Origin: Temnopleurus reevesii
Lineage: Eukaryota; Echinodermata; Echinoidea; Temnopleuroida; Temnopleuridae
Length of the DNA: 64,000 nt
Assembly: GCA_036244855.1 (NCBI GenBank)
Contig: BQKZ01000438.1
Location: 70,542-134,541 of the forward strand
Reading direction: 5' to 3'
Positions 25,701 through 38,900 of the stretch are shown in pieces (the first letter of the stretch is position 1; each line of letters opens with the position of its first letter). Both the position numbers and the translations under genes were made by a program. The notes beneath the pieces are model-generated. The model saw only the letters and a program-made list of their open reading frames with translations, did no database searches and had not been told where the DNA came from.

Positions 25701-28700
25701 TTTTATATAATTTTCCAACTTTATAGCATAAAATCAAACAGTAGAAAATCCAAATAGACATTTATGCAAGGTTTGAGTGCTTTGCAGAAAAGAAAAAAAT
25801 AGATGTGTGAGCTAGGAGGGAGCATTTTTTATGGATATTGAACTGTGCATAAGAGTGAGACAATATGATACAACCCACTTTATTTTAAATTTTATGATTA
25901 GTTTTAAATACCTTTTGTTTTACAGAGCCAAAAGTGATGTTCAAAAGAGTTTTGTGTCCGATATAGGTTTTTGTGTAAGATAGATTTGGGGGAAGGAAGA
26001 ACCTATCTATTTGAAAATTGATCCAAGCAATTCCAATATTGGTTCTGCATATAGGAAGGCTAAATGATCAGGTTCTTGCAAGGGGCATGAAAAGAGGGAT
26101 TGGGTATTTCACAGAATTCATCATCAAAAATGGATAGCTGTGTTCAGATAGTGATAAAATTTATTTGAAAACCACTTCTCCATCGGCATATTGATACATC
26201 ACTTCTTAAATGTTTTTACATGGCTCACTGTACATGACAATGGCTTTGCTGGATACCAAATAATAGTGACATCCATGTACCAAATAATAGTGACATTTCC
26301 ATGTACCCCTTTCTCAAGTGTAAATTACAAGAGACGTTGTTTGATTTGTAAGTATTGCGGGATATACAGGGGAGCAAACTTGAATTAATTTTGGATGGAG
26401 AGAACAGTCTCCTGTGGTTTCCAACCATGTACATGTATGTATTAGGGTTTATGGTCGAATGATGCTGGAGCGTTTGAGTGAAGTGGTGTGTAAATGCTTC
26501 ATGCATTGAGAGTTTTGATGTGAAGTGGGTTAGTTGGTGGAGTCTTGTGGAAGGGTGTAGGAAATGCTTCATGCATTTTGGGGCTTGATGTGAAAGGGAA
26601 TCTTAAGTTTCATTGATCCAAGTTGGATGTGAATTATAAATTCCATTTGTGACCCATATTTTGTCACATCTTGATCATCGAAGAATTTTTTTAAAGGGGA
26701 GGGGGGTATTAAGTATTTGAAAAAGAAATGCTTATCTTGAAGATTTTACTATGAATACTGATAATATATGAACAAAGATAATGTATGAACAGAGATTTTC
26801 ATTATTTGTAAAATATTATCACTTATATATTTGTTTTGTTTTCAATAAAACTGTTGAATATAAAGGATAAGATAGCTCTGGCTAAATTCTATTGCAAATG
26901 TGAATTAATGCAAAATATAATTTATAAAATGATCTCGAACAGCAATAAGTAGAATCTTGGAAAAACTCTAAACCTGTCTTTCTTTTTCTTTTTGAAAAAT
27001 CATGTTTTTCCCAAATTGGAAGTTATTTAATTTTCATTCACAAATATACATTCATTTCTGTGCAATTACATATTGTTTGAAATACCTTAAATCATGAATT
27101 CAAAATACTGCCGATGCTGTTCATAGCCTTGCCCAATTACCAAACCATCTTTCTGAATGGAGAATGTGTACCAGGTACATCTAGTATAAGTGTACTTTTA
27201 TCACATATTAGGAAAAGCTAGAGCGAGGGGGTTTGCCAGTCAACCTCCGAAGACCCAATGAGAGAATACGCTCCGAGGTTATTTTCCGAATTCCCCTAGT
27301 AAATCAGCTCTGCTTCCTCAACTGCAAACTCCCTTGATTGAGTCCTAAATCTGATATTTTCCCCCTAAAGAATGCTCGGCATTTAAGCTATTTCAGTCAT
27401 TCCACGCTGATATCACCACGGAAATGAAAAGACGTAAAGCCTAGATGTCGCCCATATTTCTAGTTAAAGTTGTCTAGTTTTTCGTATAGCGGAGAGTTAT
27501 GGATATATTGGAGAAATGAGCTGAAAACTATGAGCAAGCTGAGAGAAATTGTTTCACAACTATCCACCAATGCCTCAAATACTTCAAATTCCATCTCCAT
27601 TTTAGTTTTCTCTCGTCCCTTTCTTTCTCTTCATCCTCAACATTCCGGGGAGCACTTTATTTCTGCATGGCACAAATTGAGGGAGTAAATTTTAGCGAAT
27701 GTCAGGCATGCACGCCAGAGAATTACACGAGAATTTGCAACCATGTACAAAGTGTAAAGATCATTTGAAATACGCCTGGTCCTGGAGAAAAATCTATGCC
27801 GCCGCAATTCCCCCGTGGTGATCCGGTGACAAAAATAACGTGATTGAAATTATTGTGTATGCATGCTAGCGTAATTAAGTTGCAGAAGTTCATAGTGTAT
27901 ACCCGCTACCTCCAGCTTGCAGATATAGATTACACCGCGCCGAAAAGTCACTAAATGCTCGCCTGCCCCTTCGGGTGGCCCCTCGATAATACCAGTTTGA
28001 TGATATTAAAATTCCTCGCGGATTATAATTCTTTAAAAAATGCAATTTTAAGATGATTGCATTTTAAATGATCTCTGGGTTTCTCGGGTAGAGGGTCTCG
28101 AAGTGCTCTTGAGTTGGCAGGCGAATTCTATGCATGCCTGAAAGCACTGAGCATTTATTGATGCTTGCAACGTCATAACACTCGCTCAGAGCCTCTCTTT
28201 CTCACCCTTTTTTCACCCATTATGTGATCCTGTTATCTTGAACTAGATATAGGATTGCATGCAGAGTGAATTTAATTTGAGGAATATGTGGATTTTGTTA
28301 ATCATATGAAAGGGATTATGTAGCTTGTTTATGATTGCAAGGAAAGAAATCTAATTTCCTATCAATTTGTTCAATGCATCTTCCACTTTATTTCAACCTT
28401 AAGCAATGAATCTAGATTATTATTCTTTCATTCAAACTCATCTCTGAAAATTGAAAAAGCATCTTGAATGTATTGTAAAGTACAGTTACGAGTACTGTAA
28501 GTATAGTGTTTTCAACAAAATCATGTTTTGATATTGATACAGGAGAAACCATAATATTTGAATCTAAAGAAAATTAGTGTTTCACTCCTTAAATATCTAA
28601 TTTGCCGATTCCTTTATTTTTTCTTTAACATGAGCAATCCATTAAAAGATGAGAAATCAGAGAAAGTCCATCTCAACTGCACATGCACATAACAAAATGC

Positions 28701-30526
28701 AGAACATTTGCCTTTTTCATGATAGATGTCCTTTTTTTGCAATGGGTATTTATCCCGCATCGTACTGCCGATTGTCGACATGTAAATTCTTATGTTCAAT
28801 TGATGGCTATTTACCGTTGATGTTGACTTTGATGCATTACACTTTATCCATACCATTATTAATTGGGATCCCTCAAGTCCTTCGTAGATTCCCCGTTTTC
28901 ACAACGCTGCCAGTGCCAGCTTTCACAATGCTGAATTTTTACCCTCCTCTTTCAAACTTTAGATTGAACCAATACTCCCATTTCATGACGCCGTGCAAAA
29001 TTCTATCAAACCAATAAATGTCTACTTTTCATTACATAGGATAAACGATGCCCAGACAACCTTTAAAGATAATAACGGACTATTTTGCCACAGCCCTCTA
29101 ATTGAATTTGCCGTCTTTTATTACCTCCGGCATAATTACATTTGTAAAGTAAAACAATTGCGACTAAATTACAGGAGAAAATAAAAACATCCTTTTACCA
29201 GCAATCAATTCCAATTGTATCTCTCTGAATTCAATAAGGGAGGCTAAACTACTTGTCTATTTCGATGATATCCAAACAGACAGGTTGACCAGGGAAGAAA
29301 TAAGATAAAAAATTATCCTGTGAAGGTTTCGTAAATGTTTGTGTTTCTTGGCAGTATGATAGTTGTGACAATTTGTTTAGCCGAAGACGCTGCGACGTTG
29401 GCACTTACGACATTCCAACACTGCCATCGCGCATACCACAAACGAGAACATCCAATTTAATTCCCTACATTGCAAAAATAAATCCAAATATTTAATATAG
29501 GCAGCCAGGAGCCAAATTTTGCCATTTTCATTTATCAAACCAAATTCTGCTCCCTCAATCTTGCGGGCTTGACAGCCCTATTCTTACGCAGAGCCTTTTA
29601 GGGTAATTAGATTATCGGGCTTTAGGACAGTGTCTTAGATAGATGGGTGTTCTTGGCTGGAGCATCATACACATCCCAACTCCGACTATCTCAAGGGTTT
29701 CAGGTTTCTAATACGGGAGAGGGGCAAAGAATCAATTAATTCCACCCATTTTAGGGTACAAGAGGTTCACGATTGAAGGGGTTTCATGTTTATTTTTCAC
29801 TGGAAAATGCCATTTAAAATGACACTTGCTTGATATATTGTGATGGCGGTGTGGAGCTACATGTATGATTGTCCAANCATGGATCACTTTTTTAATGTAT
29901 CACTGGTAAATGTATCAATGATTGGACTTTGAAGGATGTGTAATGTAACGAGAGACTTCATTCAATAACTGCAATCAATCTTGAATACATTTGATGATAT
30001 TCAATAGGCTGGTTTACTAATAGATTCAAATTGTATGCATACCTCTAACACAAAGGTTGTTCTTGACAACCATAAAGCTTGCCCGAGGCTTGCCCGACAT
30101 AGCAACAAGTAATGTATGCAAACTGAATTCCAATTATTGTAGTCTTATTGTTATCACCCGGTCTATGGAATACCACGTAACTACGTTAAACGCACATAAA
30201 TTTGAATACAGTCAAACCTGTCTACAGTGGCCACCCCAAGGGAAACAGAAAAGGTGGTCACTGTAGACAGGTGGCCTCTATAGACAGGTTCTATAACATG
30301 CATTTTCACCTGGAGGGAATCAATTTAAGTGGCCTCTATAGACAGGTGGTCACTATAGACAGTGACCACTATAGACAGGTTTGACTGTATTACTTTTTCA
30401 CAATGACTTAACATCTACCAAAGATCTCTAAAGTGATCAGTCACTGTCGATTATTCATCACTTTGTTAGTAAAAAATAAATAAAAGACATGCATTTCTGT
30501 GTAAGATTATGGATTGGTGGTATGGT

Positions 30527-30609
<83 letters not shown>

Positions 30610-33600
30610 ATGATGATGAAGATGATAATGATGGTGAGAATTATGATGATGGCTAGGATTGTTATGATGGTGAGCATAATGATGGTGGTGGTGATGGTGG
30701 TTGGGATTAGGATGATGTTGGTGTAGGAGGCTGTAGTGTTGGGAATTTTAGTTCTTCTAGTGTAAGTTATTATGATTATGATGCTGGTGATAATGATGAA
30801 AAAAGGAGGAAGAAAAGAAGATTACAATTATCCAATTCCCTCCAGTATCATAGATGTAGATATTTTGATATTCAAAGAAATCTAACTCCATGTAGACGAA
30901 TACAATAATAAACAATTTTCCTTACATACATTTAAATATCTGAAGGATTTTCAAATTTTACTAAATTATCCATCATTTTTCTTCTCCTTATTACAGGACA
31001 CATCTTGGAGTTACAGAGGCGCCATGCTGAGAAGAAGAGACTGTTGGCCCATCAGCGTTACCAGGAGGCTCAGAGGGCAAGTGACCCTCATCTTGCTGCA
31101 GAAAGGACTGAATCAGAGGATGAGAAGGTCATGGGTTCAGACCCCAGGTCATCAGCCTTCACCAAGCTTGCATCAGATGGTGGCTCTGAAATCAAGGTAA
31201 GGGGGTGTTGTTCATTTATTTGGGTCAGGAATATCATCTTCTTCTCTTCTTCTTCTCTAATTACATGGTTATAATGTAAAATGTAAGTGATTTGAAATTG
31301 GTTACTAATCAAAGCTGATTTATCGTTTTTAATAAACAAACAGTTATTCTGGTACGGTCTGAAAATACTATGCTAATCACTTTGTAAGTGCATATGATTG
31401 GTCCAGTAGATAAAATGAATGATTTGATTTGTTCTCTTGCAAAATGTAGAATACAGTGTATGTAGATGTAGCTTTTTCACTACAAAAGTCTAAAAGAATT
31501 TTTATTTTCTTTTCAAAATAATTATGGAAGGTGGGACAAGAGTTTTTATATCCATTTTCTTCACCCTGTTTGTGACAATCATATTCCCACAATTTTTTTA
31601 TTAAGGACCCATCTATGATGAAAGACACTGATCGCCCCCTCGTAGCTCCAAGCCATGCAGTCCTTCAGCAGCTCGCAGCCCTCCATCAGCAGCTCCGAGC
31701 CGAAGAGAGCGCCCTCGCCTCCGACAACAACACCGACGACCCGTCCGACTCCCCCGCCCAGGAGCACCATCGTCACCATCATCATCGTGCCCTTGAGAGG
31801 GGAGAGGACCACGCCCGTCAGGAGAGTGCGTCGGCCCAGCATGCAGCCAGGCTGAGGGAGCATATGGAGAACCTTAGGGAGGCTGCAGCAGCAGAAGGAG
31901 CCATGTCGGATCTCAGCGCACCTCCCTACCCGGGAGTCCTGGCCGCTCATCTTGAGGGAAAGGTACATTTTCAAAATTAAACATTTAGTCATTCAATTTT
32001 TTCTAGTTAGAAGATTTTATAAGAATAACATCATAACGAGTAAAAAAAAAAAATATCCCCCTGAGACCTGTTTCATAAAGATGTTCATAGAGGTATGTAT
32101 GCATGACTGTGGGAACGACGGCTGATCCTTTCTCAGGTACGATTTAGCCTCACAAGTTACTAGCAAGTGCACTAAAGCGTCACCAGTCATTCATAGAGTC
32201 TTGCATAGATCTACGAACAGCTTTATTAAACACAACCTAGGAGACAAAATCAGCTCTTTATGTATTTTCATTATAATATATTTTTCACTTTCAAGGAATA
32301 TAAATCAGTAATTATTTTCTTCCTTCTTTAACCAGTCAGAAAGTTATTTGAATATATAATCAGAGGAGAAACTAGTGCATGTAATAAAAACTTTTTTCAC
32401 TTCAGTTTTCATTTTTCATGTGCATCTCTGAAACAGCCTACAAAATGCCATTCTTTTTTTTTTTACAATTACCATGTGGAAGAGAAAATTTGTACAAATT
32501 TTAGATGAAATGCTGTCATTACTCCCAACTGTAAATTAGGTGTACACATCAGAAAGTGCATCACAGCTCTTTATTTTTTCCTATTTTCTTGTTAAAGATG
32601 GTGAATTCAAGAATGGCGACTGGCAAGACGGTAAAGCAGCTGATAGAGGAGCAAGAGTTTATGAGGAATCTGATGGAGCTTGGAGATAGATCAGAAGCAA
32701 AGAGATTCTCAAAATATGACTACTTTATCCAGAAGCTGGAAGCAGGTAGGAAACGTATCATCTCTTTATTTGTGTCTCTTGATACAGGAGGTCCAGAGGA
32801 TAAGGGTCATTTATTTAAAGTTAAATATCTTGTTTTTTGTTTTTTTTAAGTTATTCTAATTTTGTTGTGATCTTTAAACGTGTCAACTGTCAATAAATTG
32901 ACTCGCAATATTTTTTTTTTCCATAGAGCCTCAAATTTGTTTGATTAGTGTTTTTGATAGTTAAGATTACTCTCTTTGACAGCTCAAACATTATGAACTT
33001 CACTGTAAAATGTTGGATCAGGAATATGACTTGTTTCAATGATTCATATTGACAGCTAAAGCATTATGCAATTTTAAGTTGGGAAATTAATCGATTACAG
33101 TGTAACTTCTGTTTTTCTGGGACTTAGATGATTGGAATTTGACAGTTTTCTAGTGAACACAATACCAATTTCATCACCATTTTATTTCATTGCAGGTGAG
33201 AGCATATCCAAAGACGTGCCCAACTTGCGGGTGTCCAAGTACGACAGCTACATCCGCAAGCTGAAGGCAGGTCAGTCTATCAACAAGATCATCGGCCGCA
33301 AGGTCAGTGCCTCCCAGCGCATCAGGGATATCATCAGCCAGCAGATCCAGCTCAAGCAAGGTGGTAGCGGGCACGACGGGGATTCGAAGGAGGATGCTGA
33401 AGCCATCGAGGCTGCTATCTTGGAGAGCGAAGGGTTGGCGCAGAGGGAGTTTGCTGCAGCAGCTGCAGCCGCTGCTGCTGCTGCCGCCGCCACAGGTTCT
33501 GACCCCCAGCTCCACCTGGACCCGCAGCGCAGCTCAAACTACGAATACTTCATGTCAAAGTTCAACAAGGGCGAGGCTGCACCAAGGTATACCCTCGACG

Positions 33601-35859
33601 GCGTCGCACCATCCACTTCATCGAACTCGAGCACCTCAGCCATCAGTCCTCCACCTGGTGTGGATGATTCCGTTGATGATCCCCACGCAGATCGGAGAGA
33701 GCAGTACGGAGGGATGGAGAGACGGGAAGACTACTCAGGGCGGGATGACTTCGGTCCATCCTACGAACCGAGGGACAACATCCTCAAGAAGTGTCTCCTG
33801 GAGACAGGAAGGAGCGATCTGGATTCGGAGGAAGGCAGCGAGAAAGGGATCAAATCCGGCACGCTGTCAACGTCATCAAGTCCTGGATTGGAAGGCAGTG
33901 CTTTCAATCGTTATATAGCAAGGTATGACATTGCCAGGTATGAAGACATCTTAAGTTATGGCATGGATTCAAAGTAGATCTAGATGTAGAGGATAGATAG
34001 TCCAGACCCGCTGTCATTGTTATCTAGCCCTGGATTGGAAGAAAGAGCTTTCAATCGTTGTATAGACAGGTATGAAGATTACATCTTATCTTATGGCATG
34101 GATTCAAAGTAGATCTAGATGTAGATTGTAGAGTGTAAATAGTCCAGGCACGATGTCAACATCACCGATTCCTGGACTGGAAGGCTGCACTTTCAATCTA
34201 TAAATAGCCAGGTATGAAGACATTGTAAAATTATGACATGGTTTTGCAAGTAGATCTAGATTAGAAGTAGAATGTAGATCTGTGTAGATCTGTGTAGATC
34301 TGTTCTATAAACCTGTTATACATCTACGCACAACTCTACGAATGACTGATGACCCTTCCTGAGGTGCGATCCAGCATCAGGTGTTATCACCGAGTACAGG
34401 AAAGGGTCACCATTCGTTCGTAGAATGTTGCGTAGCTCTATGAACAGCTTTATGAAACACAGCCCTAGTGTGTCTGTAGACTAGTACAAGAATGTTGCTG
34501 TGGTAGAGTGGTTTATTCATTTGACTTTATTGATTGATAAATGCTAGTCCAGGGATAACATTGGCAAGCTGTGGCAATAGATTAATTGTATTTGTGATAT
34601 ATTGAAAATAAAAGGATATGGAACCTTTCTCTTGTCAACCCTCATTCCGATAGGCCTCAAAAGCACACCTTTCTTCAGAACCCAGAGACATTTTTTCATA
34701 AGAAAAGCAGATCTTCAATCATCTTGATAGTAATTGTGATTATGCTCTTTGTTTCACAGTTGATAATTTTCATTTCCTTCCATACTGTAACCTTTATATA
34801 TTGCTAATTTATTTTTTATTTTTGTCCCAATTCAGCCTTTGGTAAAGCTGTACCCCTTGTGCCTATTCCAATAGTGGGCTTTAACTTAACCCGGGCTTTT
34901 CTAAATTTAAACCAATGGACTAAATTACAATGATTTAGAAGTGATGTAATTTAAACATTTTCTCCGGAATACGGGCCAATGTTTTTTTCAAAAGATTTGA
35001 AATGTTATTCTGTTTATTCCTCTTTCTTTTCTGCTGCAGGTTTGGTGCATCCCAAGACTGTGGACGATGCTCTTACCAGTTCAAGGAACACTACCATTGT
35101 CTTGACAAGGACTGCAAGTTTGCTGTAAGTATCTGCAACCATCTTAACTTGGCAAACCCCCTCTGCTAACTAATTTATTAACTGGGAACAGAGTTAAGCC
35201 ATTATAATAATAATAATATATAGCATTTAAACACACTCTCTCTCTAGTCACCTATACAGAGGCGCGAGANGGAATACGGGCCAATGTTTTTTTCCAAAGA
35301 TTTTGAAGTTTTATTCTGTTTATTCCTCCCTCTTTTCTCCGGCAGGTTTGGTGCATCCCAGGATTGTGGACGATGCTCTTACCAGTTCAAGGAACACTAC
35401 CATTGTCTTGACAAGGACTGCAAGTTTGCTGTAAGTATCTACGACCTCATCCCATCCTGCCCTTCCAAATACCCTTTACTAACTAATTAATTTAAGGAGA
35501 ACAAAGTTCAGCCATTCCTAAAAACTTTGTGATACATATTATTGCTCTGTGGAATTCCTTTTGCTGAGACTTGCATAATCAAAGGACATGATACAAAACC
35601 GTTATCAATCAAACTTTCATCGTCATACTTTTGAGGATAACGGGTGTAATACATGTAGCTGATAGTCTATTGATTCTATCATCACTCATGGACCCTTTAA
35701 AAGAAAATAATGTTTAGAATGATGTTTTACATTGACAATATTTATTAAGTCTCAAATACTAAAGCTGTATCATCTGAAATGTATAGAGATATTTCTCTTC
35801 CCTTGAGATTGATATCTACATTTGAAATTATGATGATGATGATAATAATAATAATAATG

Positions 35860-35923
<64 letters not shown>

Positions 35924-38900
35924 AAAAGAAGACCAAAATGACAAACTATTATGAACTCTGTTCTCACTATGTGTACATCCCTGCTCCTCTCTCCTTAACT
36001 GAAATCCAGTTTTATTCCTGTGTGCTTTTTCAGTTAATCCTTCTTTCATTCCAGTATTGACTGAACCTGCTATTTTGATTATCTATGATGTAGAAGCTTG
36101 GAGTATATGCATACTAATTTTTCCCTCATTCCCCCTCCTCTAACATACAACCAGAAGGCTTTGAACTGTTGTAGGCAGAATCAAGTATATTATGCTTGGA
36201 TATGTCTGTTTCCATTTAATATAGTGGCTGTGAATGGAATGCTAATATATCATATCTGGTGATTCTTGACTCCTTTTTGTTAGGAGAAAATGAATTTGCT
36301 CTTCAATTGAATTATTTATTTTAGAAAATCATATTATCCTGGCACTGACTTTTCTTCTATGATATTTATAAAGTCCTAATGACAAAGTAATTTGCTATAT
36401 TTCCATGATATTTATATCCCATAATTTCAAATTATTAAATATATTCTAAACTATGATGCCCTATTACCTCCCATTAACTTTTTAGCTTGGTGCATTTCAG
36501 GGCCTTATATCCAACGAATGTCAAGAATACTCTATGATAATTCTAACAAAGTAAACCTCTTTTTGGACTTCTCAATTAGTTACTATCTATCCTTTGAAAT
36601 TTCAAAGTAGTACATGTATAGTGTAAAGCATTATTTTTATGCTTGATGTAATGTAATGTGATTTATACTGGTAAGTGAAAAGGAATTTAGGGTATATTGT
36701 ACCATCTGGAGCTGTTTGTTATCACTATTAGTATTAGGTCAAAAGGCTTGTATGATGTAAAGAATATCTAAGTGCATTGTTGAGATCATTTCACTGATAA
36801 TCCAACAGAGGTTTACGCGTAAGGAAGATGTGATCCGACACTACAACTGGCACAAACGCCGCGACAACTCGCTCCAGCACGGGTTCATGCGCTTCAGCCC
36901 GTCCGACGACTGCCGGCCGTACTACCCCGGCTGTACGCTAAACATGAAGAACACTCACTACCACTGTATGCNAGCACGGGTTCATGCGCTTCAGCCCGTC
37001 CGACGACTGCCGGCCGTACTACCCCGGCTGTACGCTAAACATGAAGAACACTCACTACCACTGTATGCAGGTAACGATCAAACGCTTGCTGTCTTGCTGG
37101 AAACCCAACCGCTCAAGAGCTTCGTGCCGTGTTTTTTTTTGTTTTATTTTGGTCTAAATTCTTTGTTTTATTTACTTTTATCGCTATTATTATTATTTTT
37201 TTTTTTGCTAGCTTGTTTCATTCCATTTTCGTTGTTCATCATGTAAAAGAAGCACAGGCAGAATTCATCGTATCATCTTGGCATGTTAGTGAACTGAGAA
37301 TGTGCAGTGACTTTTTGTTTTTAGCTTTGTCTCTTTATTACCTCCGTAGCTGTGATGTTTGGCTTGTGTTTTGATCTTGGCTCTGTTTTCGTGAAGCTCA
37401 CTTTTGTTTTACAATTGAAGGTGCTCAAAAGATTTTATTGAATTGCATTCACACCAAAAAGAAAGATTCATCATATTTGTTAACATTGCAAATAAAAACA
37501 GTAGAATAATACATTCTTCATATAAATAAATGTGTTAGATATTTCATCATATATCGAAACCTTCTACCCATCGTTCTTCCATGAGTAAAATCTTCAAGCA
37601 ATATTTGAAAAAAAACATAGTGACATCAAACAGTCCCTTTCATGTAGGGTTTCTGAAGTTTTGGGTGACAGTATGCCTTCTTTTTTTTTATTGAAGTGTG
37701 ATTTCAGCAGTCATAGAATAATATATAAACATTTTGGTGCTTGTTGATTCATACAAATGATTCATAGAAAAAAAAATTGTGAAAAACAAATGTCACAGTT
37801 TCTAGTAAATTCCATTCAGTCACACCCAAGTAATTGATAAGCTTATGATAGTCACTTGTATTATCTGGAAATCTTAAAGATAAAGATTGAAACAACAGCT
37901 CGGATATGTAGACAATGAGAAAAAAACTATTTGTATTTTGTTTTTACTCCTCGGGATTTGTTTGTTTTGAAATAAAGTTTTAGTTGGTGGCATGTGGCTG
38001 TGATATCCTATTATTGTAGTGCAGTGATTTTATTTCCTTATTTTGAATGGCGGTTGTATGACGTGAATTGGTTGCATGCTGTTCTATGGTGTCAATTATT
38101 TTGTTTATTTTTTCATTTTTTATACAGTACTGGAGTTCACATTGATACTCCCCCCCCCCCTGTATGCATGTGGGTAAAAGAATAAATGGGGGCAATGGGC
38201 AATTAGCCTTCTAAATCTTAGATATAGCCCCCGTAAAGATCGAAGCAAGGGCAAAGATTTGCATTTAAAAACCGCACCATGTCAGTGATTTGGAGCCAAT
38301 TTATGTTCCCCATGAAATATCCAATGTATCAACAAAATAGAAATGCAAAATATTATGGGGGCTGTTTTTCAGGAGGAAAAAGAGCCCTAGTAAGAAGGTA
38401 TTTGACTTGGAGCTACTTTTTTATTATATAAACAAATGTGGGGTATCTAAGATTCATAGTTTTAAAGAGCGACACATGTGTAATAGAATTAGGAAAGCAT
38501 AATTACTTCCTTCTGTCATTTCTTGATCAGGTTTAAATGTAAGTACACTAGAGTCATTACTTGTTGCTGTAGAATCACTGTTTACAAAATGTGAATTCCG
38601 AGTTTTGACGCATAAGCTCAGGTCACAAATCAGACCACAGCCTTCAATGACCGTGTTCTCTCTCTTTTCTACAATGTACCTATGTACTGAGTGATCACCC
38701 TTGATATACAGTCAAAACTGTAGATAGTGGCCACCCAAGGGAAACAGAAAAAATGGCCAGACAGATGACCGAGCTATAAAAATGTTCTATATTACACATG
38801 TTTACATCTGGAGGGAACTGGTGTAGGTTGCTGTTAAGACAGGTTTGACCGTAAAATAATTGAAAATTGGCATTCTGAATTGTGACTTTAACTTTTATGT

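Larger units (their letters stand above)
19494..30996 (+). other. castor: castor intron 1 (11.5 kb)
   Basis: Bounded by gtaagt and ttacag with matching phase. Contains (ATG)n/(GAT)n arrays near both ends, a MITE at 24671-24830, a tacagtcaaacctgtct element at 30205-30391 and an N at 29877. The rest has no coding potential. Stretches of higher sequence complexity and GC (about 22700-23120, 23730-24080, 27220-28200, 28860-29720) are reasonable places to look for enhancers, but I cannot show function. Confidence 0.8.
34965..35505. repeat. gap-flanking duplication containing exon 6
   Basis: Sequence from 'ggaatacgggccaatg' through exon 6 and its donor occurs on both sides of N (35270), with roughly 10% intronic difference and two synonymous exon changes. 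Confidence 0.85.

Noticed and set aside
33938..33977. Continuation of exon 5 to a stop as an alternative C-terminus
   Set aside because: It would give a protein with no zinc finger. The reading frame is open only because this is a duplicated exon end; splicing at 33923 or 33938 fits the family.
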